This document shows, in pieces, positions 8,268 to 16,909 of a DNA stretch of 64,000 nucleotides. The notes beneath the pieces are model-generated. The model had not been told where the DNA came from and did not search any database. It saw only the letters and a program-made list of their open reading frames with translations. Origin of the DNA: Methylobacterium adhaesivum (GTDB lineage: Bacteria > Pseudomonadota > Alphaproteobacteria > Rhizobiales > Beijerinckiaceae); contig NZ_BPQD01000001.1 in NCBI RefSeq assembly GCF_022179065.1, positions 490,753-554,752 of the forward strand. The letters run 5' to 3'. Every line of letters begins with the position of its first letter. Position 1 is the first letter of the stretch. The translations under genes and the position numbers were made by a program.

Positions 8268-9326
8268 ATGCTTGTGCACTGGGACCATTCCGCGGATGAG
8301 CTTATTGCTTCAGATCCAGATGATATCGATGCTTTGATACTGGAGCTTATCAGAGTTCGAAGACTCGGCTACCATCTTGTTAGCATATCCAGAAGGACCA
8401 CCCAGTGGTTGTTAGGTGAGCGGGCTAATAGCTCGTTTGTCTCTACTCAACTAGGGATGTTCCATCGCGAGTACACTCAGACAGGAAATTTGCGCTTAAA
8501 TTCAAGTGTTTATATCGAAGTCGCTTCATTTAAGCATGACTTTGAGATACAACAGGGGGCTAAAATACAAGCTTCTATTAAATTTTTATTCAGGAGTGGC
8601 TTGCTGGAAGCTCCAAAGTTGATTTTGGAAAATATTGATAATGACGGATGGTTCGCTGAATTTATAATTTCTAACGTCCGTGGTCTGCGTCAATTCCCTG
8701 CTGTTATGGTGCAACGCCTACATGGAGGTGGTGGGGATGTTATAAGGGTACTTAATTACGAGATAGAGAAAAAAAGTATCGTCTGCGTTCTAATGGACTC
8801 GGATAAGAAATTTCCTGATCAAGAGGATGATAAAAAAGTCGTCGCAGTACGAGACGCTTGCTCAAGCTCAGGTTGGCCGTTCGGATTTGTTTTTGTGGCC
8901 CCATGTCACGAGCTCGAAAATCTTCTTCCATTCTCGGTGGTCTCGGACATGGCAAGATATGACTCAGCTGCTGCGATCAAATCTCTTGAAATCATTGCGG
9001 AGCGCGAAAAGCTCAACAAGGTTCCGGATCAGGAAATTTACTGGCGGTGGTTTGATGTGAAGAAAGGTTATAATGACTCCATAAAGAAAGATATTTCAAT
9101 CGATGCCGTAAATTGGCATGATGATAAACTTAACGAAGCCTTCGGCGAGACAGCTCCGGCCATTGCTGGCTTTGGAGATGCACTAATACCCCGAATCTCA
9201 ATCGATAACAGGCTCCAAGCAAAACTCGCCCAGTCCCTTAATACAAAAGAATGGCACAATGATTTCAGGGAATTTTTTGGACATTTAGCTTGGGTGTTTG
9301 CCGCTCAAAGAAGGACTATTACTTGA
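8268..9326 (+). CDS. TOPRIM-like (OLD/DUF4435-like) protein, putative nuclease effector of the ATPase pair
   Basis: No close family is recognised, but the second half has the TOPRIM pattern. LILENIDNDGWF gives a Glu at about 121, a hydrophobic strand plus DSD lies at 177-179 (VLMDSDKKF), and then comes HELENLLPF (214-222), the ELEN signature seen in OLD and DUF4435 nucleases. The N-terminal 110 residues have no recognised domain. Start: ATG at 8268 sits just after the ATPase stop; an in-frame TTG at 8247, inside the ATPase end, would add 7 residues. It is AT-rich like its partner. Inferred role: metal-dependent nuclease controlled by the ATPase. Nuclease activity is not proven by sequence. 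Confidence 0.62.
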   Translation: MLVHWDHSADELIASDPDDIDALILELIRVRRLGYHLVSISRRTTQWLLGERANSSFVSTQLGMFHREYTQTGNLRLNSSVYIEVASFKHDFEIQQGAKIQASIKFLFRSGLLEAPKLILENIDNDGWFAEFIISNVRGLRQFPAVMVQRLHGGGGDVIRVLNYEIEKKSIVCVLMDSDKKFPDQEDDKKVVAVRDACSSSGWPFGFVFVAPCHELENLLPFSVVSDMARYDSAAAIKSLEIIAEREKLNKVPDQEIYWRWFDVKKGYNDSIKKDISIDAVNWHDDKLNEAFGETAPAIAGFGDALIPRISIDNRLQAKLAQSLNTKEWHNDFREFFGHLAWVFAAQRRTIT

Positions 9327-9749
9327 ATAATACGATTCATAGTTGGTCATTTTTGCAATCAGGGGCGATATATTTCGATGTCTTTGTCAGAGTATATAGG
9401 CTGGCGCTAATGATTTTAATTTTCGCGAGAACGGTTGTGTTCTGTAGTCTATTGTTGCGTACGGCAAAGTCTCAGAAAGTTTTGGGTTGGACCCGGGATG
9501 ATGCCCGCTTCTATGAATTGTTGTTCAGCGGCGTAAAGACAAAAGACTATTCAATACGGTCGTTGGCCGCCGCCTTATTAGTAATCTGAATGCTGCCCTA
9601 CCTAGAGGCCCTAACGGCTTGCAAATGATACTTTAAAGGATCTAATGCAAACGCATAGATATTCTAACGTAGCCTGCGGCGAACCTCGGCCTGTGATCCT
9701 AGCAAACCTCACGCTTGACAATCCAACCCCCCACCACCCCCATCCCCCC
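9327..9749. other. Non-coding right edge of the AT-rich island and bioF upstream region
   Basis: AT-rich to about 9700, then GC-rich again. I see no convincing gene; a 99-codon open frame here lacks a ribosome site, homology and sensible codon use. No transposase, integrase or tRNA is present. The last 35 bp before bioF begin with TTGACA (9715-9720), followed by an almost pure C/A tract to the ATG. This mirrors the bioA leader. Confidence 0.55.
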
Positions 9750-10868
9750 ATGTCCAGCCTCGACGCCTTCGCCGAAAAAACCCTCGCGGACCTCGACGCC
9801 AAGGCCCTGCGGCGAAACCTCGTCGCGACGGCGCGGGGGGCGGGGGCCGGGGCGGTTCGGGGGGGCAAAGCCCTCGTGTCGTTCTCGTGCAACGACTATC
9901 TCGGGCTGAGCCTCGACCCCCGGGTGATCGCGGCGGGGCAGGCGGCGCTGGCGCGTTACGGGGCCGGGGCGGGGGCGTCGCGCCTCGTCACCGGCAACCA
10001 TCCGCCGCTCGTCGCCTTGGAGGAACGCCTCGCCGCCCACAAGGGCAAGGACGCGGCCCTGGTGTTCGGCAGCGGGTATCTGGCCAATCTTGGGCTGGTC
10101 ACGGCCCTGGTCGGGCCGAGCGACCTCGTCCTCGTCGATGCGCTCGGGCATTCCTGCCTGTTCGCCGGGGCGCAGCTCTCGGGCGCGACGATGCTGCGGT
10201 TCCGCCACAACGACCTCGACCACCTGCGCGGGCTGCTCGGGGTGCGCCGCGCCCGCCACGGGCGGGTGCTGATCCTCACCGAGCGGGTGTTCAGCATGGA
10301 TGGCGACCGGGCGCCGCTGCCCGACCTCCTGGCGCTGGCGGAGGCGTTCGACGCCTGGACCCTCGTCGACGACGCCCACGGCCTCGGGGTGGTGGAGCCG
10401 GGGGCGCGCGCCCCCCTCGAAATGGGCACCCTGTCGAAGACGCTCGGCTCCTATGGCGGCTATATCTGCGCCGCGCGGCCCGTGGTTGATCTCCTCACCA
10501 GCCGGGCGCGCAGCTTCGTCTACACCACCGGGTTGCCGCCGGCCTCCGCCGCCGCGGCGCTCGCGGCCCTGGAGATCGTGGAGGCCGAGCCCGAGCGCGC
10601 CGCCCGGCCGCTCAGGCTCGCCCGCCGCTTCACTGCCCGGCTGGGCTTACCGGAGGCCGAGAGCCCCATCGTGCCGATCCTCATCGGGGAGGCTCCGGCG
10701 GCGCTCGCCCTCTCGGCGGCCCTGGAGGCGCGGGGCTACCTCGTCGTCGCCATCCGCCCGCCGACCGTGCCGGCCGGCACCGCCCGCCTGCGGGTGGCGT
10801 TCTCGGCCGCCCACAGCGAGGCCCAGGTGGACGGGCTGGCGGAGGCGATCCTGGCGGAGCGGGCCTGA
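9750..10868 (+). CDS. bioF: 8-amino-7-oxononanoate synthase
   Basis: PLP-dependent alpha-oxoamine synthase that condenses pimeloyl-ACP (or CoA) with alanine to give 7-keto-8-aminopelargonate, the substrate chain that BioA aminates. Landmarks are FSCNDYLGLS, ASRLVTGNH, FGSGYLANLG, TLVDDAHGLGV, and MGTLSKTLGSYGGY with the PLP lysine. The last family motif appears as AIRPPTVPAGTARLRV. It is 372 aa, slightly shorter than average. The start at 9750 was chosen because MSSLDAF begins the family homology. No Shine-Dalgarno precedes it. It ends 19 bp from the convergent aas gene. bioB and bioD are not in the window. Confidence 0.95.
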   Translation: MSSLDAFAEKTLADLDAKALRRNLVATARGAGAGAVRGGKALVSFSCNDYLGLSLDPRVIAAGQAALARYGAGAGASRLVTGNHPPLVALEERLAAHKGKDAALVFGSGYLANLGLVTALVGPSDLVLVDALGHSCLFAGAQLSGATMLRFRHNDLDHLRGLLGVRRARHGRVLILTERVFSMDGDRAPLPDLLALAEAFDAWTLVDDAHGLGVVEPGARAPLEMGTLSKTLGSYGGYICAARPVVDLLTSRARSFVYTTGLPPASAAAALAALEIVEAEPERAARPLRLARRFTARLGLPEAESPIVPILIGEAPAALALSAALEARGYLVVAIRPPTVPAGTARLRVAFSAAHSEAQVDGLAEAILAERA

Positions 10869-10887
10869 GCGCCCAGACCCGCCCCCC

Positions 10888-13800
10888 TCACGCCGCCGCC
10901 GTGGCGTCGCCGCCCGCCCGCGCGCGGGCCATCGCGGCGACGCCGACCATGTCGACCTTGCCGGTGCCGAGCATCGGCACCTTGCCCACCACCACCTCGG
11001 CGGGCATCGCCAGCTCCGTGGCGCCCCGGCCCTTGGCGAAGGCGAGGTAGGCGGCCCGGGTCGCGTCGGCCCGCTCCGTGAACAGGATCAGGCGCTCGCC
11101 CTTGCGCGCGTCCGGCACGGCGGCCACCGCACTCGGGGCGTCGGGCCAGAGGTCGGCGGCCAGCGCCTCGACGGCGGCGAGCGACACCATCTCGCCGCCG
11201 ATCTTGGCGAAGCGCTTGGCCCGGCCCTTGATGGTGATGAACCCCTCCGCGTCGAGGGCGACGATATCACCGGTGTCGTGCCAGCCGTTTTCAGGGGGCT
11301 GGAGTTTTCCAGGGTCTTCCGCCTTGAGGTAGCCGAGCATCAGGTTCGGCCCCTTCACGTGCAGCCGCCCGCCCTCATCGATGCCGGGGACCGGCTCGAG
11401 GCGATACGCGATGCCGGGCAGGAACCGGCCGACGGTGCCGAAGCGGTTGAACATCGGCGTGTTGAGGGCCACCACCGGCCCGCATTCGGTGACGCCGTAG
11501 CCTTCCAGAATGCGCAGGCCGAACTTTTCCGCGTAGGTCTTGCGGGTGGCGAGCTTCACCGGCTCGGCGCCGGCCACGATGTAGCGCAGGCTCCGCAGGT
11601 CGTAGGCGTGGGCCATCCGGGCGTAGCCGGCCAGGAACGTGTCGGTGCCGAACAGGACCGTGGCGTTGGTGCCGTACACGAGCTCGGGCACGATCCGGTA
11701 ATGCAGGGGCGAGGGGTAGAGGTAGACCGGGACCCCGGAGACGAGGGGCAGGACGAGGCCCGCCGTCAGCCCGAAGGCGTGGAACACCGGCAGGACGTTG
11801 AACACCTTGTCGCTCGGCCCGAAATCGATGCGGGCGGCGACCTGGGCGGTGTTGGCGAGCATCGAGCGATGGGCCAGCACCACGCCCTTCGGGGTGCCCT
11901 CGGAGCCCGACGTGAACAGGATCGCGGCCGGATCGCTGCCGCGTCTGGCCACCAGGGGTTTGCGGGGCCTGAGGAACCCCCGGATCTTGTCGCCCGTGGT
12001 GATGCCGGCGCGCACGTCCTCGAGGTAGACGAGTGTCACGCTGCCCTGGATCGCCTCGATGAGCGGCCCGAGGCGGCCCTTCTCGATGAAGGCGCGGGAG
12101 GTGAGGACGGTGTCGACTTGCGCCGCCCGGCAGGCCGAGAGCACGTTGGCGGGGCCGGCGGAGAAGTTGATCATCGCGGGCACCCGTCCCGCGCTGGCCA
12201 GCGCGAAGAACGTCACCGCCGCGCCGTTGGCGTTGGGCAGCATCAACCCGATGGCCTTGCCCTCGGGGGCGAGCGGCATGAGCTTGCGGCCGAGGATGTT
12301 GGCGCCCATCACGAGGCGGGCGTAGCTCAGGCGTCCCGTCACCGGGTCCTCGAGGGCGGTGCGGCGCCAGCCATGGTCGGTCCCCGCCTCGATGAGCGCG
12401 GCCATGACGCTGCGGTCGATGGCGGCGGTCTCGAACACGAGGTCGGACATCACGTCGTAGAGGGCGGAGCCGGCCGCGCGGCGGCGCTGCTTGCCCTTAA
12501 GCGCCGGATCGATGGCGAGCTTCACGGGCGGCAGGATCGTCACCACGACCTTGGGCCACCAGCGCCGCTTCACCTGGGCCTTCGAGAGGCGCGAGAAGGC
12601 GGTCTTCTCCAGGCCGTCGATCTTCACCGGCACCACCATGGCGTCGGACTTGTCGGCGATGAGGCCGGCGCCGTCATAGACCTTCATCAGGCTGCCCGTG
12701 ACGGTGAGGCGCCCCTCGGGGAAGATGATGAGGGTCTCGCCGTCGCGCACGGCCTTGATGAGGGTGCGGGTGGCCAGCGGCCGGGTCGGGTCCAGCGGCA
12801 TCGCCTTGGTCATGGCGAGGAACGGCCGCACCCACCAGCGCTGCGCGATGCCGTGGTCGATGGCGAAGACCGGCTCGCGGTCGAGGAGCGAGAGGGCCAG
12901 CGGCGCGTCGAGGAACGAGACGTGGTTCAACGCGATGATGGCGTTGGGGCCGGCCTTGTCGACGTTGTCGAGGCCGCGCACCTCCAGGCGGTAGAACGCC
13001 CGGAACACGATGGAGAGGAAATCGCGGAACGGGCTCGTGGGGAGCACCGCGAGGATCACCACGCCGGCCACGAGGTTGAGGCCGCCGATGAGGGCGAGGA
13101 GCGCGGTCATGGACCAGCCGGCCGCCTGCAGGGCGGCGAGGCCCAGCGCCCCCGCCACCATGAAGGCGGCGGTGATGACGTTGACGGCGCCGATGACCCG
13201 GGCGCGCCGGTCCTTGTCGGTCCAGGCCTGCACGGCGGCGAAGGACGGCACGATGTAGAGGCCGCCCGCCACCGCGAGGCCCGCGAAGGCCGCCGCGATG
13301 CGCAGGCCCGTGCCCGTGGCGAGGAACGCGCCGGCGCCCAGCATCTCGCCGGACACCGGGGGCAGATGCGCCACGGTCCAGGCGAGATCGAGGGCGAACA
13401 CGCCCATGAGCAGCGCGCCGATGGGGGTGGGGAGGAGCACGATGCGGCCGCTCGCAAGCCACGAGGCGAGGCCCGAGCCGACCGCGATGCCCACCGAGAA
13501 CACCGCGAGCAGCAGGGTCACCACGGTCTCCGAGCCGTTGAGGCTCGTGCGGACCAGCACCGGCAGCAGGGCGAGGACCACGGCGCCGACGAGCCAGAAC
13601 CAGCTGACGATGATCGCCCCGCGCCACAGCCGGGTGTCGCGCCACAGCTCGCGGATGAGGCTGCCCGTGGAGCGCAGGACGTTGGGGTCGACGCGCAGGC
13701 CCGGAGCGGCCTCGCCCGTCGCCGGAATGGCCCGGGCCGAGAGCCAGCACAGGACCGCGAACACCATGATGAGGGCGCTGAACGCCAGGGCGTCGCCCCC

Positions 13801-14301
13801 CATGGCGGAGGCGAGGCCCGCCACGATGGTGCCGAGCAGGATGGCGAGGAAGGTCGCGGCCTCGACGAGCGCGTTGCCGGCGGTGAGCTCTTCGCGGCGC
13901 AGATGGTCGGGCAGGATGCCGTACTTGATGGGGCCGAACAGGGCCGCGATGGTGCCGAACAGGCCGAGCGCCACGAACAGCACCGGCACGGAATGCAGCC
14001 AGAAGCCGAGGGCGGCGGCGGCGGCCCCGAAGATCTCGGCGAATTTCAGCCGCTTGGCCACGAGCGCCTTGTCGTAGCGGTCGGCCATCTCGCCGCCGAG
14101 CCCCGACAGGAGGAAGAACGGCCCGATGAACACCGCGCCCGCCAGGGTCACGAGCATCCCGGAGCCTTCCCCCTCGCCGCCGACCTTGAAGAGGATCAGG
14201 AAAACCAGGGCGTTCTTGAGGAAATTGTCGTTGAAGGCGGAGAAGAACTGGCACCAGAACAGGGGCGCGAACCGGCGCGCGGTCATCAAGTCACGAAACA
14301 T
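10888..14301 (-). CDS. aas: Trifunctional Aas-type fusion: LplT-like MFS, PlsC acyltransferase and acyl-ACP synthetase
   Basis: A 1137-aa inner-membrane fusion. Residues 1-400 are an MFS lysophospholipid flippase of the LplT type (about 12 helices, beginning FCQFFSAFNDNFLKN-like). Residues 430-640 are a 1-acylglycerophosphate acyltransferase with NHVSFLD (HX4D) and FPEGRLT. Residues 660-1137 are an AMP-binding acyl-ACP synthetase with LFTSGSEGTPKGV, EGYGVTECGP and HDTGDIVALD. Together these should flip lysophospholipids inward, activate fatty acids and re-acylate. The start at 14301 has GAGGAG 6 bp upstream, which beats an earlier in-frame ATG at 14325. A TetR gene is divergent, with an operator-like palindrome 97 bp upstream of this start. 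Confidence 0.93.
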   Translation of the reverse strand: MFRDLMTARRFAPLFWCQFFSAFNDNFLKNALVFLILFKVGGEGEGSGMLVTLAGAVFIGPFFLLSGLGGEMADRYDKALVAKRLKFAEIFGAAAAALGFWLHSVPVLFVALGLFGTIAALFGPIKYGILPDHLRREELTAGNALVEAATFLAILLGTIVAGLASAMGGDALAFSALIMVFAVLCWLSARAIPATGEAAPGLRVDPNVLRSTGSLIRELWRDTRLWRGAIIVSWFWLVGAVVLALLPVLVRTSLNGSETVVTLLLAVFSVGIAVGSGLASWLASGRIVLLPTPIGALLMGVFALDLAWTVAHLPPVSGEMLGAGAFLATGTGLRIAAAFAGLAVAGGLYIVPSFAAVQAWTDKDRRARVIGAVNVITAAFMVAGALGLAALQAAGWSMTALLALIGGLNLVAGVVILAVLPTSPFRDFLSIVFRAFYRLEVRGLDNVDKAGPNAIIALNHVSFLDAPLALSLLDREPVFAIDHGIAQRWWVRPFLAMTKAMPLDPTRPLATRTLIKAVRDGETLIIFPEGRLTVTGSLMKVYDGAGLIADKSDAMVVPVKIDGLEKTAFSRLSKAQVKRRWWPKVVVTILPPVKLAIDPALKGKQRRRAAGSALYDVMSDLVFETAAIDRSVMAALIEAGTDHGWRRTALEDPVTGRLSYARLVMGANILGRKLMPLAPEGKAIGLMLPNANGAAVTFFALASAGRVPAMINFSAGPANVLSACRAAQVDTVLTSRAFIEKGRLGPLIEAIQGSVTLVYLEDVRAGITTGDKIRGFLRPRKPLVARRGSDPAAILFTSGSEGTPKGVVLAHRSMLANTAQVAARIDFGPSDKVFNVLPVFHAFGLTAGLVLPLVSGVPVYLYPSPLHYRIVPELVYGTNATVLFGTDTFLAGYARMAHAYDLRSLRYIVAGAEPVKLATRKTYAEKFGLRILEGYGVTECGPVVALNTPMFNRFGTVGRFLPGIAYRLEPVPGIDEGGRLHVKGPNLMLGYLKAEDPGKLQPPENGWHDTGDIVALDAEGFITIKGRAKRFAKIGGEMVSLAAVEALAADLWPDAPSAVAAVPDARKGERLILFTERADATRAAYLAFAKGRGATELAMPAEVVVGKVPMLGTGKVDMVGVAAMARARAGGDATAAA

Positions 14302-14726
14302 CACAGGTCTCCTCGGCGGCACCATGACTGCCCGGCGGTGGGCGAAGCGTCAAATTCGGAGCCGGCCATGGCCTCGGGGCGCCTCGTTCCCGTCGCATTG
14401 AACGTCGTTCAAAATAGCGATCGGGACAAGCGTCTCCGGGGGCTGGGCGGTTGACGCCGTGCGGGCCCACACCGCGGGCGAGGGCGCCGGCTGACGCCGA
14501 CCTAATACGGTGTTGGCCGATCCGCTCGGTAACACGGTGAAACGCTGCGCCCCTCTTCTTCCGGGAGAGGGAGCCCGTGGCGCCCGCTCGATCCGAAGTG
14601 ATCGAGTGGGCATCGTATGACGCCCGATGCAGTTGCCCTGGTCTCATCCCCGGCCCCGCGGTTTGACAAGGTTTCGGCGCCGGGCCCACGTGTCGGACGT
14701 GAAATCCAGCGCGCGGAGGATTGAAG
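14302..14726. other. Divergent regulatory region between aas and the TetR gene
   Basis: 425 bp without a gene. It contains a 15-bp palindrome at 14398-14412 (separate entry) on the aas side. On the TetR side there is a TTGACA at 14663-14668 with no clear -10. No small gene is visible. Confidence 0.6.
14398..14412. promoter_or_regulatory. TetR-type operator palindrome upstream of aas
   Basis: TTGAACGTCGTTCAA is a perfect inverted repeat of 7-bp arms around one central base, typical of TetR/FabR-like operators. It lies between a divergent TetR gene and aas and is the only strong palindrome there, so the TetR protein probably binds it. Binding is inferred. Confidence 0.6.
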
Positions 14727-15332
14727 TTGGTCAAGCCGGTACGGCGCGGAACGGGGCCGCGCGGCGATCACAGCCGTGAGGAGTTTCAGGACCTCGTCAC
14801 CAGGGCCGCCGAGGGGTTGGTCCGCCGGGAGGGCGCGCGCGGGCTGGGTATGCGGCGCCTCGCGGCGGTGATCGGCTACGCGCCGAACTCGATCTACAAC
14901 GCCGTCGGCGACCTCGATACGGTGATGATGCGGGTCAACGCCCGGACCCTGGAGCGCCTGCATGACGCCCTGTCGGCGGCGGTGTCGCCGGAGGCGTCGC
15001 CCCGGGCCAACGCCGAGGCCCTGGCCTCCGCCTACCTCGCCTTCGTGGAGGCGGATCCGCAGGTCTGGAGCCTCGTGTTCGAGCACGCTCTGGCGCCGGA
15101 GGCGGCGTTTCCCGAATGGTACGGCGAGGCCCTCGCGCGCACCATCGCCATCGTCGACGGGGCGCTCACGCCCCTCATCGCCGATGCCGACGAACGCCGG
15201 CAGGCGGTGGCGACCCTGTGGGCGGGCCTGCACGGCCTCGCCTCCCTCTCCACGTCGCGCAAGCTCGCCGTGCTGACGCCGGAGCCGCCCGGCGACCTCG
15301 CCCGCCTCCTCGTGCGGCGGTTCCTCGGATAG
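14727..15332 (+). CDS. TetR/AcrR family transcriptional regulator
   Basis: 201-aa TetR-type repressor. The N-terminal HTH runs over about residues 17-60, with GLGMRRLAAVIGYAPNSIY as recognition part. The variable C-terminal ligand domain has LWAGLHGLASLS, a common end of TetR_C-type domains. The start is taken as TTG at 14727 because GGAGGA ends 6 bp before it; the TTG at 14721 would abut the ribosome site. It is divergent from aas and likely controls that gene through the palindrome at 14398-14412. The effector may be a fatty-acyl compound, given the target, but no sequence feature proves that. Confidence 0.85.
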   Translation: MVKPVRRGTGPRGDHSREEFQDLVTRAAEGLVRREGARGLGMRRLAAVIGYAPNSIYNAVGDLDTVMMRVNARTLERLHDALSAAVSPEASPRANAEALASAYLAFVEADPQVWSLVFEHALAPEAAFPEWYGEALARTIAIVDGALTPLIADADERRQAVATLWAGLHGLASLSTSRKLAVLTPEPPGDLARLLVRRFLG

Positions 15333-16342
15333 GGCCGACTGTCGTCCGAGGGACACCGGGCGGGGGATGGGGCCACGTGTCACCGTTTCCCGCTTCGCGG
15401 AAGGACGGACGCGTTCGGACCGCCCCGCCGGGGCGATGCCGAACTCCGCGTGCCGATCGCCGCGACCCCGGCGCCGTTCGGGGGATATCGAGCCTCGGGC
15501 CGTCGTCTCTAAACGGAGGGGCTGCTTGCGAGCCCTCGGTGACCCTGGAAGGGTCTGTTTCCAGGCTGTTGAGGTGGAGATCGATGACCGGGTCGGGTGG
15601 AGAGCAGTCTGGCTGCTTTCGGTGACGTGTGGTCCGCGAGCAGACATAGGTCCGGGCGACGGGTGCCAGACGACAGGCTCAGCTGTTCTCATCGGCAAGG
15701 CCGCGAATGCTACGAAGCTGCCGGCATTGGCTAGGCAAAGAGAGGCGCTCCAAAATTTACCGCAAACACAGCTATAAACATCGCCAACATCATTCCGCTT
15801 ATGGGCCACGGTTGATCTGATATGTCCGTTGATCCATAGGCGACCAAAATTTCCGATCTGGCTCTCCAAAGTTCAGTGCGCTGTCAACCTAGAGCGTCAT
15901 TGGTTTGGCGCGTTTACTGAGGCCGCCTTGGAAGCGAGGCGGCCTCTTCACATTTGAAATCCCCCACCCCCGGCCCAAGTCATTGAAGGCTGAGCCTGGG
16001 TCGCGATCCTGGGCGGCATCGGATTGCCGCGACCTGACACCATCATGGCGACCGCGGCGGCATGGCATCATCGACGGATACACATCAGGATGCGGCAAGG
16101 TTTTGCCCAATGGCGTTTCGAGAGTGTGCCGGACTGACCGCCGCGAGCATCATCCCCGCCTCGTGCTACTCGCTTTCCTCCGGCCGGACGGCATTGGTCT
16201 AAGAGGGGACCGTTCTCACTGGGTACGGGAACGGCTTCTCATTTCGGACGGTATCCTCGGGAAAAGCCGCTTGCCTATCTCAAGCAATTGTCAGGGGCCG
16301 GCCCGGTGCCGGTTTCCCGTCCTAACGGCCAGGAAATCCTGA
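15333..16342. other. 1-kb stretch without a recognisable gene
   Basis: Several open frames exist on both strands, but none has a ribosome site, coherent codon use or recognisable motifs, so none is called. The region is less GC-rich than its neighbours in places (15770-15900). It contains the strong inverted repeat at 15919-15946. It may be a degraded insertion or a spacer with regulatory DNA for the secreted protein gene that follows. Confidence 0.5.
15919..15946. terminator. Perfect 10-bp hairpin, possible terminator
   Basis: GAGGCCGCCT and AGGCGGCCTC pair perfectly around an 8-nt loop. Only two T residues follow on the plus strand, so it is a weak intrinsic terminator or a binding-site palindrome rather than a textbook terminator. 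Confidence 0.45.
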
Positions 16343-16714
16343 ATGATGCGTTCGATAAGCATGGTAGCCGCGTTCCTGTGGGCCTCGTGCGCATGGGCCG
16401 GCGACGCAAAGGTCGATCCGAGCACCTACGTTCCCTACACGGCGAGATCGAACCCAAGGAACACGGCGAAATGGGGCGCAGAGGCGCTTCCGGGGATCAA
16501 TCGTCTCCGTAAGGAGGCTGCGCACAAGGTCGCCCGGTTCAAGGCGTGCAACGGCATCTCGACATCTGAGCTGTCTGAGCAACGCAGCGCCGCCCCCGAC
16601 AAGTGGATCGTCGTGGTGACGTGCCGGAACGGGATGAAGTTCTACGTCGCCCGGGAGGACATCTCGAACGGGAACCAGACGATGGCAGCCCCGATGCTCG
16701 GCAGACCCGCATAA
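16343..16714 (+). CDS. Small secreted protein of unknown function
   Basis: 123 aa. Residues 1-20 are a signal peptide (SISMVAAFLWASCAWA, cleavage likely at AWA-GD), so the product is periplasmic. The mature part has two cysteines in KACNG and VTCRNG, which could form a disulfide, and no domain I recognise. A second ATG three bases downstream is equally possible; AGGA lies about 10 bp upstream. It stands alone between long non-coding DNA and the pirin gene. Confidence 0.65.
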   Translation: MMRSISMVAAFLWASCAWAGDAKVDPSTYVPYTARSNPRNTAKWGAEALPGINRLRKEAAHKVARFKACNGISTSELSEQRSAAPDKWIVVVTCRNGMKFYVAREDISNGNQTMAAPMLGRPA

Positions 16715-16909
16715 GCGCGCCGATGGGGAGGCCGAACCCCATCGCCTTATGACGAGCTCGAAGGCCCTGGTCGACGAACGGCCCGAAAGGCATCAGCCCA
16801 GGCTTTGGGTGTTCCTCCTCTTCCGCGGGCGTGATGGCACCTGCACCGGCCGGACGCGTTGTCGGGCACGTCCAAACGGCGGTCCGGCGAGCCAGGAAGT
16901 CGATCCCAC

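Noticed and set aside
6304-9586. TAGTAATC occurs at 6304-6311 and 9579-9586, near both ends of the AT-rich island, as if a target-site duplication
   Set aside because: Eight bases are expected by chance in AT-rich DNA of this length, the AT-rich block continues past the right copy, and no terminal inverted repeats or recombinase are present.
9290-9589. A 99-codon frame after the TOPRIM-like gene, hydrophobic in part
   Set aside because: It overlaps the end of the TOPRIM-like gene, has no ribosome site and no recognisable motif; taken as non-coding.
10300-14454. A 1384-codon open frame on the plus strand
   Set aside because: It is antisense to aas, made of the complementary codons of a high-GC gene; composition is Arg/Gly/His/Glu-rich with no domain.
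14502-15869. A 455-codon minus-strand frame over the TetR gene and its downstream region
   Set aside because: It is mostly antisense to the TetR gene; the part beyond it has no motif and no ribosome site.
15905-16342. Open frame before the secreted protein at 16343
   Set aside because: Overlaps the 15919 hairpin, composition is not protein-like, no homology.
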